DNA of 64,000 nt from JAEZJZ01 sp050949055. Its GTDB lineage: Bacteria > Bacillota > UBA994 > UBA5500. The position numbers and the translations under genes were made by a program. Positions 33,632-42,732 of this stretch are shown here, one piece after another (within the stretch, counting starts at the first letter, position 1; each line of letters begins with the position of its first letter). The DNA lies in assembly GCA_050949055.1 (NCBI GenBank), contig JBMNFA010000009.1, positions 496,001 through 560,000 of the forward strand, read 5' to 3'. The notes beneath the pieces are model-generated. The model made no database searches and was not told where the DNA came from. It worked only from the letters and a program-made list of their open reading frames with translations.

Positions 33632-33743
33632 CATGCTCAAAACATCGCTGCTAGCAATCTACAGGCAATAATTGCACTAAATAAATATGAGTTGTCAGAA
33701 AAGTCCCAGGTTTGGAGCTTTAAACATAGACCAAATCTTTCAG

Positions 33744-33773
33744 GCATGCTATCATTTACCTAAGCACATTCTT
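33744..33773 (+). promoter_or_regulatory. Sigma-G-like promoter of the polysaccharide deacetylase
   Basis: GCATG (33744-33748), 18-bp spacer, CATTCTT (33767-33773), matching GHATR-18-CATWHTA in 11 of 12 positions. It lies 39 nt before the start codon. Confidence 0.55.
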
Positions 33774-33812
33774 TTGTGTTAAGTATAGTTTTTGCATCGA
33801 GGGGGTGCGTAG

Positions 33813-34697
33813 ATGGAAGATAGCAATCGCCGGGCAGTAACCTTCTATAAGACCCTAATTGTCGCAACATTAGCTGCGCTGGTGCTGTTCCCGTGGGGCT
33901 TATCAATTACTGCTTTAAGCAAGGTTGCGCGACTGCAAACGCAGCTGGAAACCGTACTATCCAAGCCTGAGCCCCCTACAAATGCAGTAGCAGGCCTGCC
34001 GGAACAGTCGCCGCTCGACAACCTGGATCACCCTCCACTTATCCAGCCAGACCCTGGCAGCCCCACCAAGGTTGCCTATCTCACTTTTGATGACGGACCG
34101 TCGCAGAACACCGAAGCTGTCCTGGAGATATTGCAGCAATATGGGATCAAGGCGACCTTCTTCGTCATCGGACGCAGTGACAGCCATTCCAGACAGATAT
34201 ATCGCAAGATACTGCAGGATGGGCACTCACTGGGCATTCACTCTTACTCGCACGACTATGGGCGCATATACTCTTCAGTGGATGCCTGCATGGCGGATAT
34301 CGGTCGGCTGAACGAGCTGTTGTTCACCAGCACCGGGCAGATCCCTACCCTTTATCGTTTTCCGGGCGGCAGCAGCAACTCCATCGCCTCGCTGTCGCTG
34401 CTTTCCCAGGTAGCCTATCGTTTGGCTGAACAGGACATTCAATATTTCGACTGGAACGTGGATTCCGGGGATGCCAGTGCCTACGACCTTCCGGGGGAAC
34501 AGATAATCCGCAACGTGGTTAGCGGCGTCAAGGACAAACAGCATGCGATCATTTTGTTGCATGACAGCGCCGCCAAAGCAGGGACGGTGAAGGCGTTGCC
34601 CCAGATCATCGAATCGCTGCTCGAGCAGGGATTCATCTTCGACCGGCTGACCAAAGAGACCGAGCCGGTTCAACATAGAGCATTTGCCTTAACCTAG
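33813..34697 (+). CDS. Membrane-anchored polysaccharide deacetylase
   Basis: A 294-aa NodB-type deacetylase. There is one N-terminal membrane span (about 14-34), a linker, then the catalytic domain from about 85: YLTFDDGPSQNTEAVLEIL (motif 1, catalytic Asp pair), HSYSHDYGRIY (motif 2 metal His residues), YRFPGGSSNSI (motif 3), FDWNVDSGDASAYD (motif 4) and IILLHDSAAK (motif 5). It removes acetyl groups from peptidoglycan or similar sugars outside the membrane. A sigma-G-like promoter upstream suggests a forespore role like PdaA in spore cortex, which is inference. The start is ATG at 33813 with GAGGGGGTG upstream. Confidence 0.9.
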   Translation: MEDSNRRAVTFYKTLIVATLAALVLFPWGLSITALSKVARLQTQLETVLSKPEPPTNAVAGLPEQSPLDNLDHPPLIQPDPGSPTKVAYLTFDDGPSQNTEAVLEILQQYGIKATFFVIGRSDSHSRQIYRKILQDGHSLGIHSYSHDYGRIYSSVDACMADIGRLNELLFTSTGQIPTLYRFPGGSSNSIASLSLLSQVAYRLAEQDIQYFDWNVDSGDASAYDLPGEQIIRNVVSGVKDKQHAIILLHDSAAKAGTVKALPQIIESLLEQGFIFDRLTKETEPVQHRAFALT

Positions 34698-34822
34698 GCG
34701 GCATACCGGACAGCTAGTTGCGCCCTATGGCTGACCGCTATAAAGAAAGAAGCGTATGCCGTCTGCGAACATAGTTTTGCTGCGTCGATATGGAATATCA
34801 ATTCGGAGGAGGCAGTTAAACG

Positions 34823-35638
34823 ATGAGTGAAAAGAGCGCACTATCTCAAGCTTTCAGTGAACTACTGTCTACCGTAACGGCAAGACCCGCAGCAAACCAA
34901 GCTGGTCTGGCTAAGGCGGAATCAAGGCCCGGTCTGGCCAGGTCAGAATCGAAAGGATATGAAGATAGCAGCATGGCCAAAACACCAAGTCCCAAGAGTG
35001 AACCCAAGGTCGCTGAAGACCTGAAGCAGAATAACGATCGCATTGAACGCGAGCCGGTAAAGGCCCCTAATCCGGCGCCCCCACCGGCCCCAGAGTTGAA
35101 AAAGCCTGTTCCTGAGCCTAAGAAGCCGGCGTCTCCATCCCAGAAGGTTACCACCATCGCCGCCGGCACCACTATCCTTGGTAACATGGTTATCGAAGGG
35201 GCAGCCGAGCTTGAAGGTATTCTTCACGGAGACATCGAGTGCTCCGGCTGTCTCACTGTCAGCGGCGAGATAGTAGGCTGCTCCAAGACAGCGGAAATCG
35301 ATGTGCTGGGAGCTCGCGTTGAAGGGAACATAGAGAGCAAAGGCAATGTGCAGATTCGGGATGGTGCCGTGGTGATCGGCAATGTGACCGGTCAATCCAT
35401 GCAGGTTGATGGCGCATTGAAGGGCGACATTTTGCTGCCCGGCCATCTGCGAGTCGGGCCCACCGCCATCATAGTGGGGGATATTCAGACGGGCACCATC
35501 GACATTCAAAACGGTGCCGTAATTGACGGGCGGGTAACCGTGCAGGCAGCGGAGAAGGCAGAAGATATCTTTGCTACCAAGTTGGGCAGGCGCTCAGCGA
35601 GCAAACCCAAGCAGCAACCGACGGCCACCCGCGAATAG
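34823..35638 (+). CDS. Bactofilin-family polymer-forming protein
   Basis: A 271-aa protein. The first 110 or so residues are low-complexity (Pro/Lys/Glu-rich, PPPAPELKKPVPEPKKP). A bactofilin beta-helix follows (about 112-235) with repeating ELEGILHGDIECSGCLTVSG, AEIDVLGARVEGNIESKG and DGALKGDILLPGHLRVGP rungs; the tail is basic. Bactofilins form nucleotide-free filaments and scaffold cell-wall enzymes. It lies directly after a cell-wall deacetylase, which may be a client (inference). The start is ATG at 34823 after CGGAGGAGG; a terminator follows. Confidence 0.9.
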   Translation: MSEKSALSQAFSELLSTVTARPAANQAGLAKAESRPGLARSESKGYEDSSMAKTPSPKSEPKVAEDLKQNNDRIEREPVKAPNPAPPPAPELKKPVPEPKKPASPSQKVTTIAAGTTILGNMVIEGAAELEGILHGDIECSGCLTVSGEIVGCSKTAEIDVLGARVEGNIESKGNVQIRDGAVVIGNVTGQSMQVDGALKGDILLPGHLRVGPTAIIVGDIQTGTIDIQNGAVIDGRVTVQAAEKAEDIFATKLGRRSASKPKQQPTATRE

Positions 35639-35676
35639 GTGCCGCGGTTCAATCGGTGCTAACCAGATATTCTATG

Positions 35677-35708
35677 GTGCTAGCCAGTTGGCTAGCACTT
35701 GTTTTTTT
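35677..35708 (+). terminator. Terminator of bactofilin gene
   Basis: The perfect stem GTGCTAGCCA (35677-35686) / TGGCTAGCAC (35689-35698) is followed by TTGTTTTTTT. Confidence 0.92.
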
Positions 35709-35854
35709 GTCGGATAGAGATTTCTTGTCGACAAATAGCCTGCTGCCCGTCTGTTCCCTGGGCATCATTCAGGCGGGATCGGGGCCCCCCATCTTCTACC
35801 CAGCGCAACATCTAGGGGCATGCCTCATCTAACCACTACCCCTGCTGCATTTCT

Positions 35855-35919
35855 TGTCGCATTTTTCTGCGGACGCTTCGCACCGTTTGACAAACCGTAG
35901 CCGCATCCTTGCCTATAAT
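35855..35919 (+). promoter_or_regulatory. Spo0A-type promoter of spoIIE
   Basis: TTGACA (35887-35892) and TATAAT (35914-35919) are separated by 21 bp, too far for ordinary sigma-A use but the same as the Spo0A-activated spoIIE promoter of B. subtilis. TGTCGCA (35855-35861) and TGTCAAA (minus strand, overlapping the -35) each match the 0A box TGTCGAA in six of seven positions. Confidence 0.65.
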
Positions 35920-35957
35920 GGAGGCACAAGAGAAGCAAGAAGACGGGGTGAAGTAAA

Positions 35958-38408
35958 TTGCTGAACAAAGCGCGTATCGACTCACAGGCGTTTGGGCAAT
36001 ACGAGCCGCTGGCCAGCCGATTGCCACGGGCGGCTTGGAGGAACCGCTACCAGGCGCTGTTAGCCAGCCTGACCGACGGGGCAACCCTGCGTCTGCTGGC
36101 GATCTCCCTTCTCCTGGGGAGGGCAGTCGTCTTTGGAGAACTGGCCCCCTTCGGCCTCGCCTTCTTCCTCACCGTGCGATGGTATCGCCCTGAGTGGAGT
36201 TGGCAGGCGGCAGCTGCCCTGGGACTGGGCGCTTATCTGCGGGCACCGGGAGCCGCAGTCAGCTTGCTGGGCAGCATGGGAATATTCATCAGTTTGGAGC
36301 GTTTCTTGCTCGGCTCCAAATTGCGCAACGCCACCACCAGCACGCTGCTGGCCAGCTTCAGCTGTTTGCTGGTCAAGTTTCCGCTGTTCATCCTGCAGGC
36401 ACCATCCCTGTTTGACCTAACCAACACGGTGCTGGAAGCCGGATTGGTGGCAGTGTTGGCCTATGTGCTGCGGCAGACCGGCCGCATCTTGCTCGGCGCA
36501 GAAGCGCGGGAACTGAACAGCGAACAGGCTTTAGCCCTTTGCGTCACCGGTGCGGCCATGCTCACCGGGTTGGAGGGGTGGGCAGTGTTTGGATTGTCGC
36601 TGCGGGCAATAGCTGCCGCATACATGGTGATGGTCGGGGCTTACGTAGGCGGGCCTGGTCTGGGGTGTGCCGCTGGTGCGGCCATCGGCGTGGTGCTCAA
36701 CTTGGCCCACCCGGGGATGTTGGGGCAGGTTGGCCTATACGCCTTTGCCGGATTGTTGGCCGGACTGTTCCGCGACATGAAGAAGCTAGGTGTCGGATTG
36801 TCCCTCACAATGGCGCTGCTGCTCTTGACAGTCTACGGCAGCGAGCCCGGCGATTTGGGGACGACTGCCGCCCAGGCGGCAGTGGCTTTTGTGCTCTTCC
36901 TGGTTACCGGAAAGCGCTGGCAGACATGGCTGACACCGCACGTCACCGCTGGTGGGTTCACCTTGGCGACAGAGATGCAGAACGATCGGCAGACTGCTCG
37001 TATGCAGCAGGTGATCACCAACCGTTTGCAGGACCTGGAGGCGGTGTTCCTCCAGCTATCCGAGACCTTCGCCGAGCAAAGCGACGATGAAGGATTCCTG
37101 GTGGAGAAGAATTTCAATGCATTGATGGATCATATTGTCACTGATGTCTGTGAGGGCTGCCAGCATTTCGGCAGCTGCTGGCAGAAGGATTTCTATAAAA
37201 GCTACCAGACGCTGCTGAATATGCTGGCCCTGGCCGATGCCCATGGCGAACTATCGCTAGACCGCATTCCTGAATCCTTACGCCAGCGTTGCCACAAGCC
37301 GGAGGCGCTGGTCACCTGCGCCAACTACCTGGTCAAGGTGTATAAACTTAACCTGTACTGGCAGCGCAAGCTAGGCGAAAGCCGTGGCTTGGTGGCCAGC
37401 CAGCTGAAGGGCGTAGCCGGCATCATGCATAGCCTGGGACGCGAGATGCGCATGGATGTGGAGTTCGAGCAGGACTTGGCCGAAGAGATCAAACAGGAGA
37501 TATCCAAGCTGAAGCTATTTGTGCCTCAGGTGGAGGTCTATCGGCGGCGGGACCGGGTAGACGTAACCATCAACAAACCGGCTTGCCAGGGCGGGGAAAG
37601 TCATTGTGTGGATCAGCTGATCCCTTTGGTCAGCTCCCTGGTAGGGAGGCCGGTGACCCGTATGCACAGCAAATGCCCGCGCCAAAGCGGCAAGGCCAAG
37701 TGTGCCTTGTGCCTGTCCACCAGCCAGCCGCTGCAGGCCGATACCGGGGTGGCGCAAGTCTGTCGCACCGGGGCGGGCGTTTCCGGAGACACCATCTCGG
37801 TGAGAGAGTTGCCCAGCGGCAAACTGGCCGTTTTGCTCAGCGACGGCATGGGCAACGGCCCCGAGGCCAATCGTGAGAGCAGGGCCACGGTTGCCGTGCT
37901 GGAGCAGTTACTGCGCTCCGGCTTCGACCAAGAGACTGCCGTGCAGACCATCAACTCGGTGTTGATGCTGCGCTCTTCCAAGGAGACCTTTGCCACTGTG
38001 GACATGGCGATGCTGGATTTGTATACTGGTGTGGCCGAGTTGACCAAGATCGGAGCTACCGCCGCATTTCTCAAGCGGGGCGATCACATCGAGTGCGTGC
38101 GCTCCAGTTCACTGCCAGCCGGCATTCTACATAAGATTGAAGTGGAAAGCTTCCGCGTCCCGCTGCAGCCAGGGGACATCCTGGTGATGATCACCGATGG
38201 CCTACTGGATTCGCAGAAGGACATCACCGATAAAGAAGAATGGTTCACTCGCATTTTGCGGCAATGCAACCAGGAAAATCCGGAAGCATTGGCGAAGTAT
38301 CTGTTGGAGCGAGCCAATATGAATGCCCGCGGGCAGGTGCTCGATGACATGAGCGTCGTCGCTGTCCGCATCACTCAGGGAGCAGCCAGTATTCCTCTGG
38401 TTAGCTAG
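35958..38408 (+). CDS. spoIIE: Stage II sporulation protein E (PP2C phosphatase)
   Basis: An 816-aa protein: N-terminal membrane domain with about ten spans (45-325), a central region that in B. subtilis binds FtsZ, and a C-terminal PP2C-type serine phosphatase (about 590-810) with the metal-binding VLLSDGMGNGPEANRES and VMITDGLLDSQKD. It dephosphorylates SpoIIAA-P in the forespore to release sigma-F and takes part in polar division. The start is TTG at 35958, 8 nt or so after GGGGTGAAG. A long-spaced Spo0A-type promoter lies upstream and a terminator follows. The neighbours tilS, hpt and ftsH follow as in B. subtilis. Confidence 0.96.
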   Translation: MLNKARIDSQAFGQYEPLASRLPRAAWRNRYQALLASLTDGATLRLLAISLLLGRAVVFGELAPFGLAFFLTVRWYRPEWSWQAAAALGLGAYLRAPGAAVSLLGSMGIFISLERFLLGSKLRNATTSTLLASFSCLLVKFPLFILQAPSLFDLTNTVLEAGLVAVLAYVLRQTGRILLGAEARELNSEQALALCVTGAAMLTGLEGWAVFGLSLRAIAAAYMVMVGAYVGGPGLGCAAGAAIGVVLNLAHPGMLGQVGLYAFAGLLAGLFRDMKKLGVGLSLTMALLLLTVYGSEPGDLGTTAAQAAVAFVLFLVTGKRWQTWLTPHVTAGGFTLATEMQNDRQTARMQQVITNRLQDLEAVFLQLSETFAEQSDDEGFLVEKNFNALMDHIVTDVCEGCQHFGSCWQKDFYKSYQTLLNMLALADAHGELSLDRIPESLRQRCHKPEALVTCANYLVKVYKLNLYWQRKLGESRGLVASQLKGVAGIMHSLGREMRMDVEFEQDLAEEIKQEISKLKLFVPQVEVYRRRDRVDVTINKPACQGGESHCVDQLIPLVSSLVGRPVTRMHSKCPRQSGKAKCALCLSTSQPLQADTGVAQVCRTGAGVSGDTISVRELPSGKLAVLLSDGMGNGPEANRESRATVAVLEQLLRSGFDQETAVQTINSVLMLRSSKETFATVDMAMLDLYTGVAELTKIGATAAFLKRGDHIECVRSSSLPAGILHKIEVESFRVPLQPGDILVMITDGLLDSQKDITDKEEWFTRILRQCNQENPEALAKYLLERANMNARGQVLDDMSVVAVRITQGAASIPLVS

Positions 38409-38442
38409 CCCCCGCGGGGGCAACCATCTCTCCTCTCCATTT

Positions 38443-38471
38443 GGTCGCACTATCGTGCGACCACTTTTTTT
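38443..38471 (+). terminator. Terminator of spoIIE
   Basis: GGTCGCAC-TATC-GTGCGACC is followed by AC and seven T. Confidence 0.92.
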
Positions 38472-38534
38472 GGGAAAACTTAAAGTGGGTTTTGGGGGAT
38501 GGTTCCGAAAAACCCGCTTTCGGAGGTGAGCCAG

Positions 38535-39935
38535 ATGACACTAGTGGAGCGAGTGGAGCAGACCATCCTCAAGAAGCAGTTGCTGCAGCCCGGCGGGCGC
38601 CTGGTGGTGGCCGTTTCCGCAGGGCCTGATTCGGTCTGCCTGTTGCGCGTGCTGCACCAGCTAGCTCCCCGCTATGACTGGTCTCTGGTGGTGGCTCATC
38701 TGAACCACGGCTTTCGGGGCGCAGCTGCCCGGGCGGACGCTGACTTTGTGCGCCAGTTGGCCGAACACCTGGGCTGGCCCAGCCACGTGCACACCATGGA
38801 TATCCCCGCACTACTGGCTGCCCAGGGCGGCTCGTCCCAAGCCGTCAGCCGAGCGGAACGCTATCGCTTCTTGCGTCAAGTGGCAACTGCAGAGAACGCC
38901 CAGGCGATCCTGTTGGCTCATCATCGGGGAGATCAGGCTGAGACCGTGCTGCAGCACCTGTTGCGAGGAGCTGGCAGCGGCGGGTTATCCGGCATGAGTA
39001 TGCGTGAAGAGATGGAACCCTGCCCCCTGGTCCGCCCTTTGCTGGGTGAAAGCCAGCTTCAGATCATGCGCTACCTACAGTCCTGCGGACAGAGTTTTCG
39101 CATAGATCACAGCAATGCCGAATCCCTCTATCAGCGCAACCGCCTCAGGTGGGAAACAGTGCCTTTCTTGGCCCGCCTGAATGGAGACATCGAAACCGCT
39201 TTGGCCCGCAGTGCAGATCTGCTGCAGGCCGAAGACCAGCTGCTGCACCAGCAGGCCAGAGAAGCCTATCGGTCAGCGCTCTGTCCAGAACCCCATCCGT
39301 CCGCCATCGCCCTCTCCCTGAGCGGCTTGCAGCAATTGCCCCTGGCACTGCTGCGACGCGTGCTGCGGCTGGCCTGGCAAGAGCTGACCGGCACGACTCA
39401 AGACCTGGAGTACAGCCATGTGGAGGCTGCCGTCGGACTAATCCATCAGCCAGTGGGGTCGGCCTGCAACTGGCCGCAGGGGTTTGCCTGCCGCATTAGC
39501 TATCAGCAGTTGGTGATTTCGCCTGGCGAAGGCAAACAGGTCGGTTTTTGCCTGTCGCTCCCCGTGCCCGGGCGCGTTGTGCTGCCGCAGGGGCTAGGGG
39601 AGATCCAGGCCAGCTTGTTGCCCCGCTCCGCGTTGCCAGCCCAGTTTGGACCGCCTAATCGCGCCTATTGCGACCTGCATGCCTTTCGGCAGCGGGAGCT
39701 GACCGTGCGCAGTTGGCTGCCAGGCGATCAGTTCTGGCCCCTTGGCCTAAAGGGGGGCAAGAAGTTGCAGGACTTCTTCGTTGACGCCAAGGTGCCTCGT
39801 CACCTCCGGCAGCAGATCCCGCTGGTTTTTTGCGGTGAAGAGTTGGTCTGGGTAGCCGGAATGCGCTTAGCTCATCCCTTCCGGGTCAAAGCTTGTAGTG
39901 AGGAGATCGTTTGCTTAGAATATAGTAGTGTATGA
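38535..39935 (+). CDS. tilS: tRNA(Ile)-lysidine synthase
   Basis: Adds lysine to C34 of tRNA-Ile(CAT) so that it reads AUA. The N-terminal PP-loop ATPase domain has LVVAVSAGPDSVCLLRVL (the family motif SGGxDS appears as SAGPDS), then VVAHLNHGFRG and ILLAHHRGDQAETVLQHLLRGAGSGGLSGM. The TilS C-terminal domain includes LRQQIPLVFCGEELVWVAGMRL. The 466 aa is normal. The start is ATG at 38535 after CGGAGGTG; 12 in-frame residues upstream overlap that SD. It is followed by hpt, its usual partner. Confidence 0.94.
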   Translation: MTLVERVEQTILKKQLLQPGGRLVVAVSAGPDSVCLLRVLHQLAPRYDWSLVVAHLNHGFRGAAARADADFVRQLAEHLGWPSHVHTMDIPALLAAQGGSSQAVSRAERYRFLRQVATAENAQAILLAHHRGDQAETVLQHLLRGAGSGGLSGMSMREEMEPCPLVRPLLGESQLQIMRYLQSCGQSFRIDHSNAESLYQRNRLRWETVPFLARLNGDIETALARSADLLQAEDQLLHQQAREAYRSALCPEPHPSAIALSLSGLQQLPLALLRRVLRLAWQELTGTTQDLEYSHVEAAVGLIHQPVGSACNWPQGFACRISYQQLVISPGEGKQVGFCLSLPVPGRVVLPQGLGEIQASLLPRSALPAQFGPPNRAYCDLHAFRQRELTVRSWLPGDQFWPLGLKGGKKLQDFFVDAKVPRHLRQQIPLVFCGEELVWVAGMRLAHPFRVKACSEEIVCLEYSSV

Positions 39936-39954
39936 CACCTAAAACACCCACGGG

Positions 39955-40008
39955 GCGTCAAGCATAAGCCCTACTGGTTCATGGATTCCCCACTTACCCT
40001 TGACGCCT
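39955..40008 (+). other. 9-bp inverted repeat between tilS and hpt
   Basis: GGCGTCAAG (39955-39963) and CTTGACGCC (40000-40008) are perfect complements separated by 36 nt, in the leader of hpt. It could form a long-looped hairpin or be an operator half-site pair; no known family fits. Confidence 0.35.
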
Positions 40009-40053
40009 AATACTCATTCAATTGATTCCATCGCACAGAAGGGAGTTCAACGT

Positions 40054-40590
40054 ATGCATAAGGACTTAGAGAGCATTCTGATCAGCCGGGAAGCTATCGC
40101 TGCTAAGGTGGCAGAACTGGGCAGGCGGATATCCGATGACTACCGCGGACAGGATCTGTTGGCCATCTGTGTGCTCAAAGGAGCAATCATCTTTACCGCC
40201 GATTTGTTGCGGCATATCACCGTCAACGTTTCTTTGGACAGCATCTCGGTTTCCAGTTACGGCTCCTCCACCCACACCTCTGGAGTGGTGCGCTTTTTGA
40301 AGGATTTGGATGAAAGTGTGGAGGGGCGCAATGTTCTGGTGATCGAGGACATTATAGATACAGGACTGACTTTGAAATACTTGACAGAAAACCTGCGTTC
40401 ACGCAACCCCAAGTCATTGCGCATCTGCACCCTGTTGGATAAACCGAGTCGTCGGCAGGTGGATATTCAGCCCGATTACGTCGGTTTCCAAATCGCTGAC
40501 CAATTCGTAGTGGGGTATGGCCTGGACTTTGCCGAGCGCTATCGCAACCTGCCAGACGTGGGGGTTCTGCGCCCGCAAGCCTATCGATAG
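40054..40590 (+). CDS. hpt: Hypoxanthine phosphoribosyltransferase
   Basis: Salvages hypoxanthine (and guanine) with PRPP to IMP or GMP. The 178-aa protein has the PRPP-binding motif VLVIEDIIDTGLTLKYL and the flexible-loop SYGSSTHTSGVVR, as in other bacterial Hpt. The start is ATG at 40054 with a weak AAGGGAG SD; a longer frame to 40000 lacks an SD. tilS-hpt-ftsH is a conserved trio, and in B. subtilis TilS and Hpt together act as regulators of ftsH; whether this holds here is unknown. Confidence 0.95.
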   Translation: MHKDLESILISREAIAAKVAELGRRISDDYRGQDLLAICVLKGAIIFTADLLRHITVNVSLDSISVSSYGSSTHTSGVVRFLKDLDESVEGRNVLVIEDIIDTGLTLKYLTENLRSRNPKSLRICTLLDKPSRRQVDIQPDYVGFQIADQFVVGYGLDFAERYRNLPDVGVLRPQAYR

Positions 40591-40617
40591 ACCAGGCGCA
40601 CAGCCAACTAGCCAAGC

Positions 40618-40646
40618 TTGTGGGTCAAACACCAATTTGATACAAT
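40618..40646 (+). promoter_or_regulatory. Promoter of ftsH
   Basis: TTGTGG (40618-40623), 17-bp spacer, TACAAT (40641-40646). The 150-nt leader between it and ftsH holds CGATGCTGC and CCTAGCATCG segments that can pair. Confidence 0.65.
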
Positions 40647-40798
40647 GAAGTGTACTGTAGTAATCCCCAATAGGACAGTGGACTGACAAGAGCACCAGCA
40701 TAGAGCGATGCTGCGTCTTTGGCCACGACCATTATTCACTGGCCCTAGCATCGTTAGGCTGGTGAGACAAGTTTTTGGGAGAGGGGCTGCGTTGGGGC

Positions 40799-42640
40799 TT
40801 GAGTAAGAATATTCGAACTGCCAGTCTCTATCTGCTGCTGATCATGATTGCTCTCTCGCTGTACCAACTGTTTCAGAGCAACAATCAGGCAGTGGAGGAG
40901 CTGAATTATGCCAGCTTCTATGCGGAGGTGCAGGCAGGCCGCGTGGTGGAGGCCGAGATGGTCGGCAACGAAGTCGTCGGCACGCTGAAGAACGGAACCA
41001 AGTTCCGCACCACCGTTCCACCTACCGACGAATCGATTATCGAACTGCTGCGCGAGAAGGTGCCGGGATTTGACTATCATGACCCGCCATCACCTCCGTG
41101 GTGGACCACGCTGGTCACCTATGGAATCATGTTCGCCATCTTCGGCGGGCTTTGGTTCTTCTTCATGCAGCAGTCTCAGGCTGGCGGCAACAAAGTGATG
41201 AGCTTTGGGCGCAGCCGAGCCAAGCTGCATAGCGAAGTAAAGAAGAAAATCGACTTTTCCGATGTGGCCGGGTACGACGAAGTGAAGGAAGAGTTGCAGG
41301 AGATCGTCGATTTCCTCAAAGAGCCCAAGCGCTTCATCGACATCGGCGCACGCATTCCTAAAGGAGTATTGCTGGTCGGCCCCCCCGGCACCGGCAAGAC
41401 CTACTTTGCCCGCGCTGTAGCCGGCGAGGCAGGCGTTCCGTTCTTTAGTATCTCCGGTTCCGACTTTGTAGAGATGTTTGTCGGTGTGGGGGCCTCTCGT
41501 GTGCGCGATCTGTTTGAGACCGCCAAGAAAAACGCACCCTGCATCGTGTTCATCGATGAGATCGACGCCGTCGGCCGGCAACGGGGTGCTGGTTTGGGAG
41601 GCGGTCATGACGAGCGCGAGCAAACCCTTAACCAGCTGCTGGTGGAAATGGACGGCTTCGATGCCAATGAAAGCGTGATCATCATGGCTGCCACCAACCG
41701 CCCGGATATTCTGGACCCAGCTTTGCTGCGACCAGGCCGTTTTGACCGTCAGGTGACCGTCGGGCGACCGAACATCAAAGAACGGGAAGCCATCTTGCGC
41801 TTGCATACCCGCAACAAACCGATGGACGAGGACGTGAATGTGGATATCCTCTCCCGCCAGACCTCTGGCTTCACCGCCGCCGACCTGGAGAATTTGGTCA
41901 ACGAAGGGGCGCTGCTAGCCGCTCGCCGAGACAAGCGGCGGGTGAGTATGGATGAACTGGAAGAGTCCATCAGCCGCGTCATCGCCGGTCCCGCCAAGAA
42001 GACGCGGGTGCTGGGAGAGACTGAGCGCCGCTTGGTGGCCTACCACGAGGCTGGGCACGCTTTGGTTCGCTATCTCTTGCCTAATACCGACCGCATCCAC
42101 ATGGTCAGCATAGTCCCCCGAGGCAACGCCGGAGGCATGGTCATCCATCTGCCGAAGGAAGACCGGTTCGTAATGACCAAGAGCGAGATGTTGAATATGA
42201 TCAAGGCGGCGTTAGCTGGCCGTGTAGCTGAACAGATGATTCTGCAGGAGATCAGCACCGGTGCCGAAAACGATCTGGTGCAGTCGACCAATCTCGCCCG
42301 GCGCATGGTGATGGAATACGGCATGAGTGAGCAGCTCGGCCCCATCTCCTTTGGTTACAAGGAAGAGCAGCAAGTGTTCCTGGGTAGGGACATTTCCAGA
42401 CAGCGCAACTATAGCGAAGAGATAGCCTATGCTATCGACCGCGAGGTGAGGCAGATCATCGAGGACTGCTATGCTGAGACCGAGCGCCTGATCGGGGAGC
42501 ATCTGCCGGAGTTGAATCGGCTGGCCCAGACCCTGCTGGAGAAGGAGACGCTGAAGGGCGAGGAAGTGGAGAGCATCATGGAGGAAATGCAACATGCAAA
42601 GAAACCCCAGGATCCCGATACGCCACCAAGCGCCAACTGA
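40799..42640 (+). CDS. ftsH: ATP-dependent zinc metalloprotease FtsH
   Basis: Membrane-bound hexameric AAA+ protease that degrades damaged membrane proteins and regulators. Two N-terminal spans (about 8-25 and 100-122) flank the extracytoplasmic domain; the AAA module has GPPGTGKTYFARA and the SRH region; the zinc site HEAGH is at about 416-420 with the third ligand Asp in GAENDL. The 613 aa is typical. The start is TTG at 40799 (SD GAGAGGGG, rather far at 12 nt); TTG at 40775 in the same frame would add eight residues but lacks an SD. It has its own promoter and a strong terminator. Confidence 0.97.
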   Translation: MSKNIRTASLYLLLIMIALSLYQLFQSNNQAVEELNYASFYAEVQAGRVVEAEMVGNEVVGTLKNGTKFRTTVPPTDESIIELLREKVPGFDYHDPPSPPWWTTLVTYGIMFAIFGGLWFFFMQQSQAGGNKVMSFGRSRAKLHSEVKKKIDFSDVAGYDEVKEELQEIVDFLKEPKRFIDIGARIPKGVLLVGPPGTGKTYFARAVAGEAGVPFFSISGSDFVEMFVGVGASRVRDLFETAKKNAPCIVFIDEIDAVGRQRGAGLGGGHDEREQTLNQLLVEMDGFDANESVIIMAATNRPDILDPALLRPGRFDRQVTVGRPNIKEREAILRLHTRNKPMDEDVNVDILSRQTSGFTAADLENLVNEGALLAARRDKRRVSMDELEESISRVIAGPAKKTRVLGETERRLVAYHEAGHALVRYLLPNTDRIHMVSIVPRGNAGGMVIHLPKEDRFVMTKSEMLNMIKAALAGRVAEQMILQEISTGAENDLVQSTNLARRMVMEYGMSEQLGPISFGYKEEQQVFLGRDISRQRNYSEEIAYAIDREVRQIIEDCYAETERLIGEHLPELNRLAQTLLEKETLKGEEVESIMEEMQHAKKPQDPDTPPSAN

Positions 42641-42657
42641 AGATATGGCAGCAACAA

Positions 42658-42688
42658 GGAGCAACCCGTTTGGGTTGCTCCTTCTTTC
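42658..42688 (+). terminator. Terminator of ftsH
   Basis: GGAGCAACCC-GTTT-GGGTTGCTCC is followed by TTCTTTC. Confidence 0.92.
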
Positions 42689-42732
42689 ACTTTAGCCTGC
42701 TACCGTGGCAAAGGACTTATAGGCGTTACATA

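Noticed and set aside
38535..38700. Loss of function in TilS because of SAGPDS instead of SGGxDS
   Set aside because: The P-loop still has the Ser and Asp residues, all downstream motifs are intact, and Ala at this place occurs in other PP-loop enzymes.
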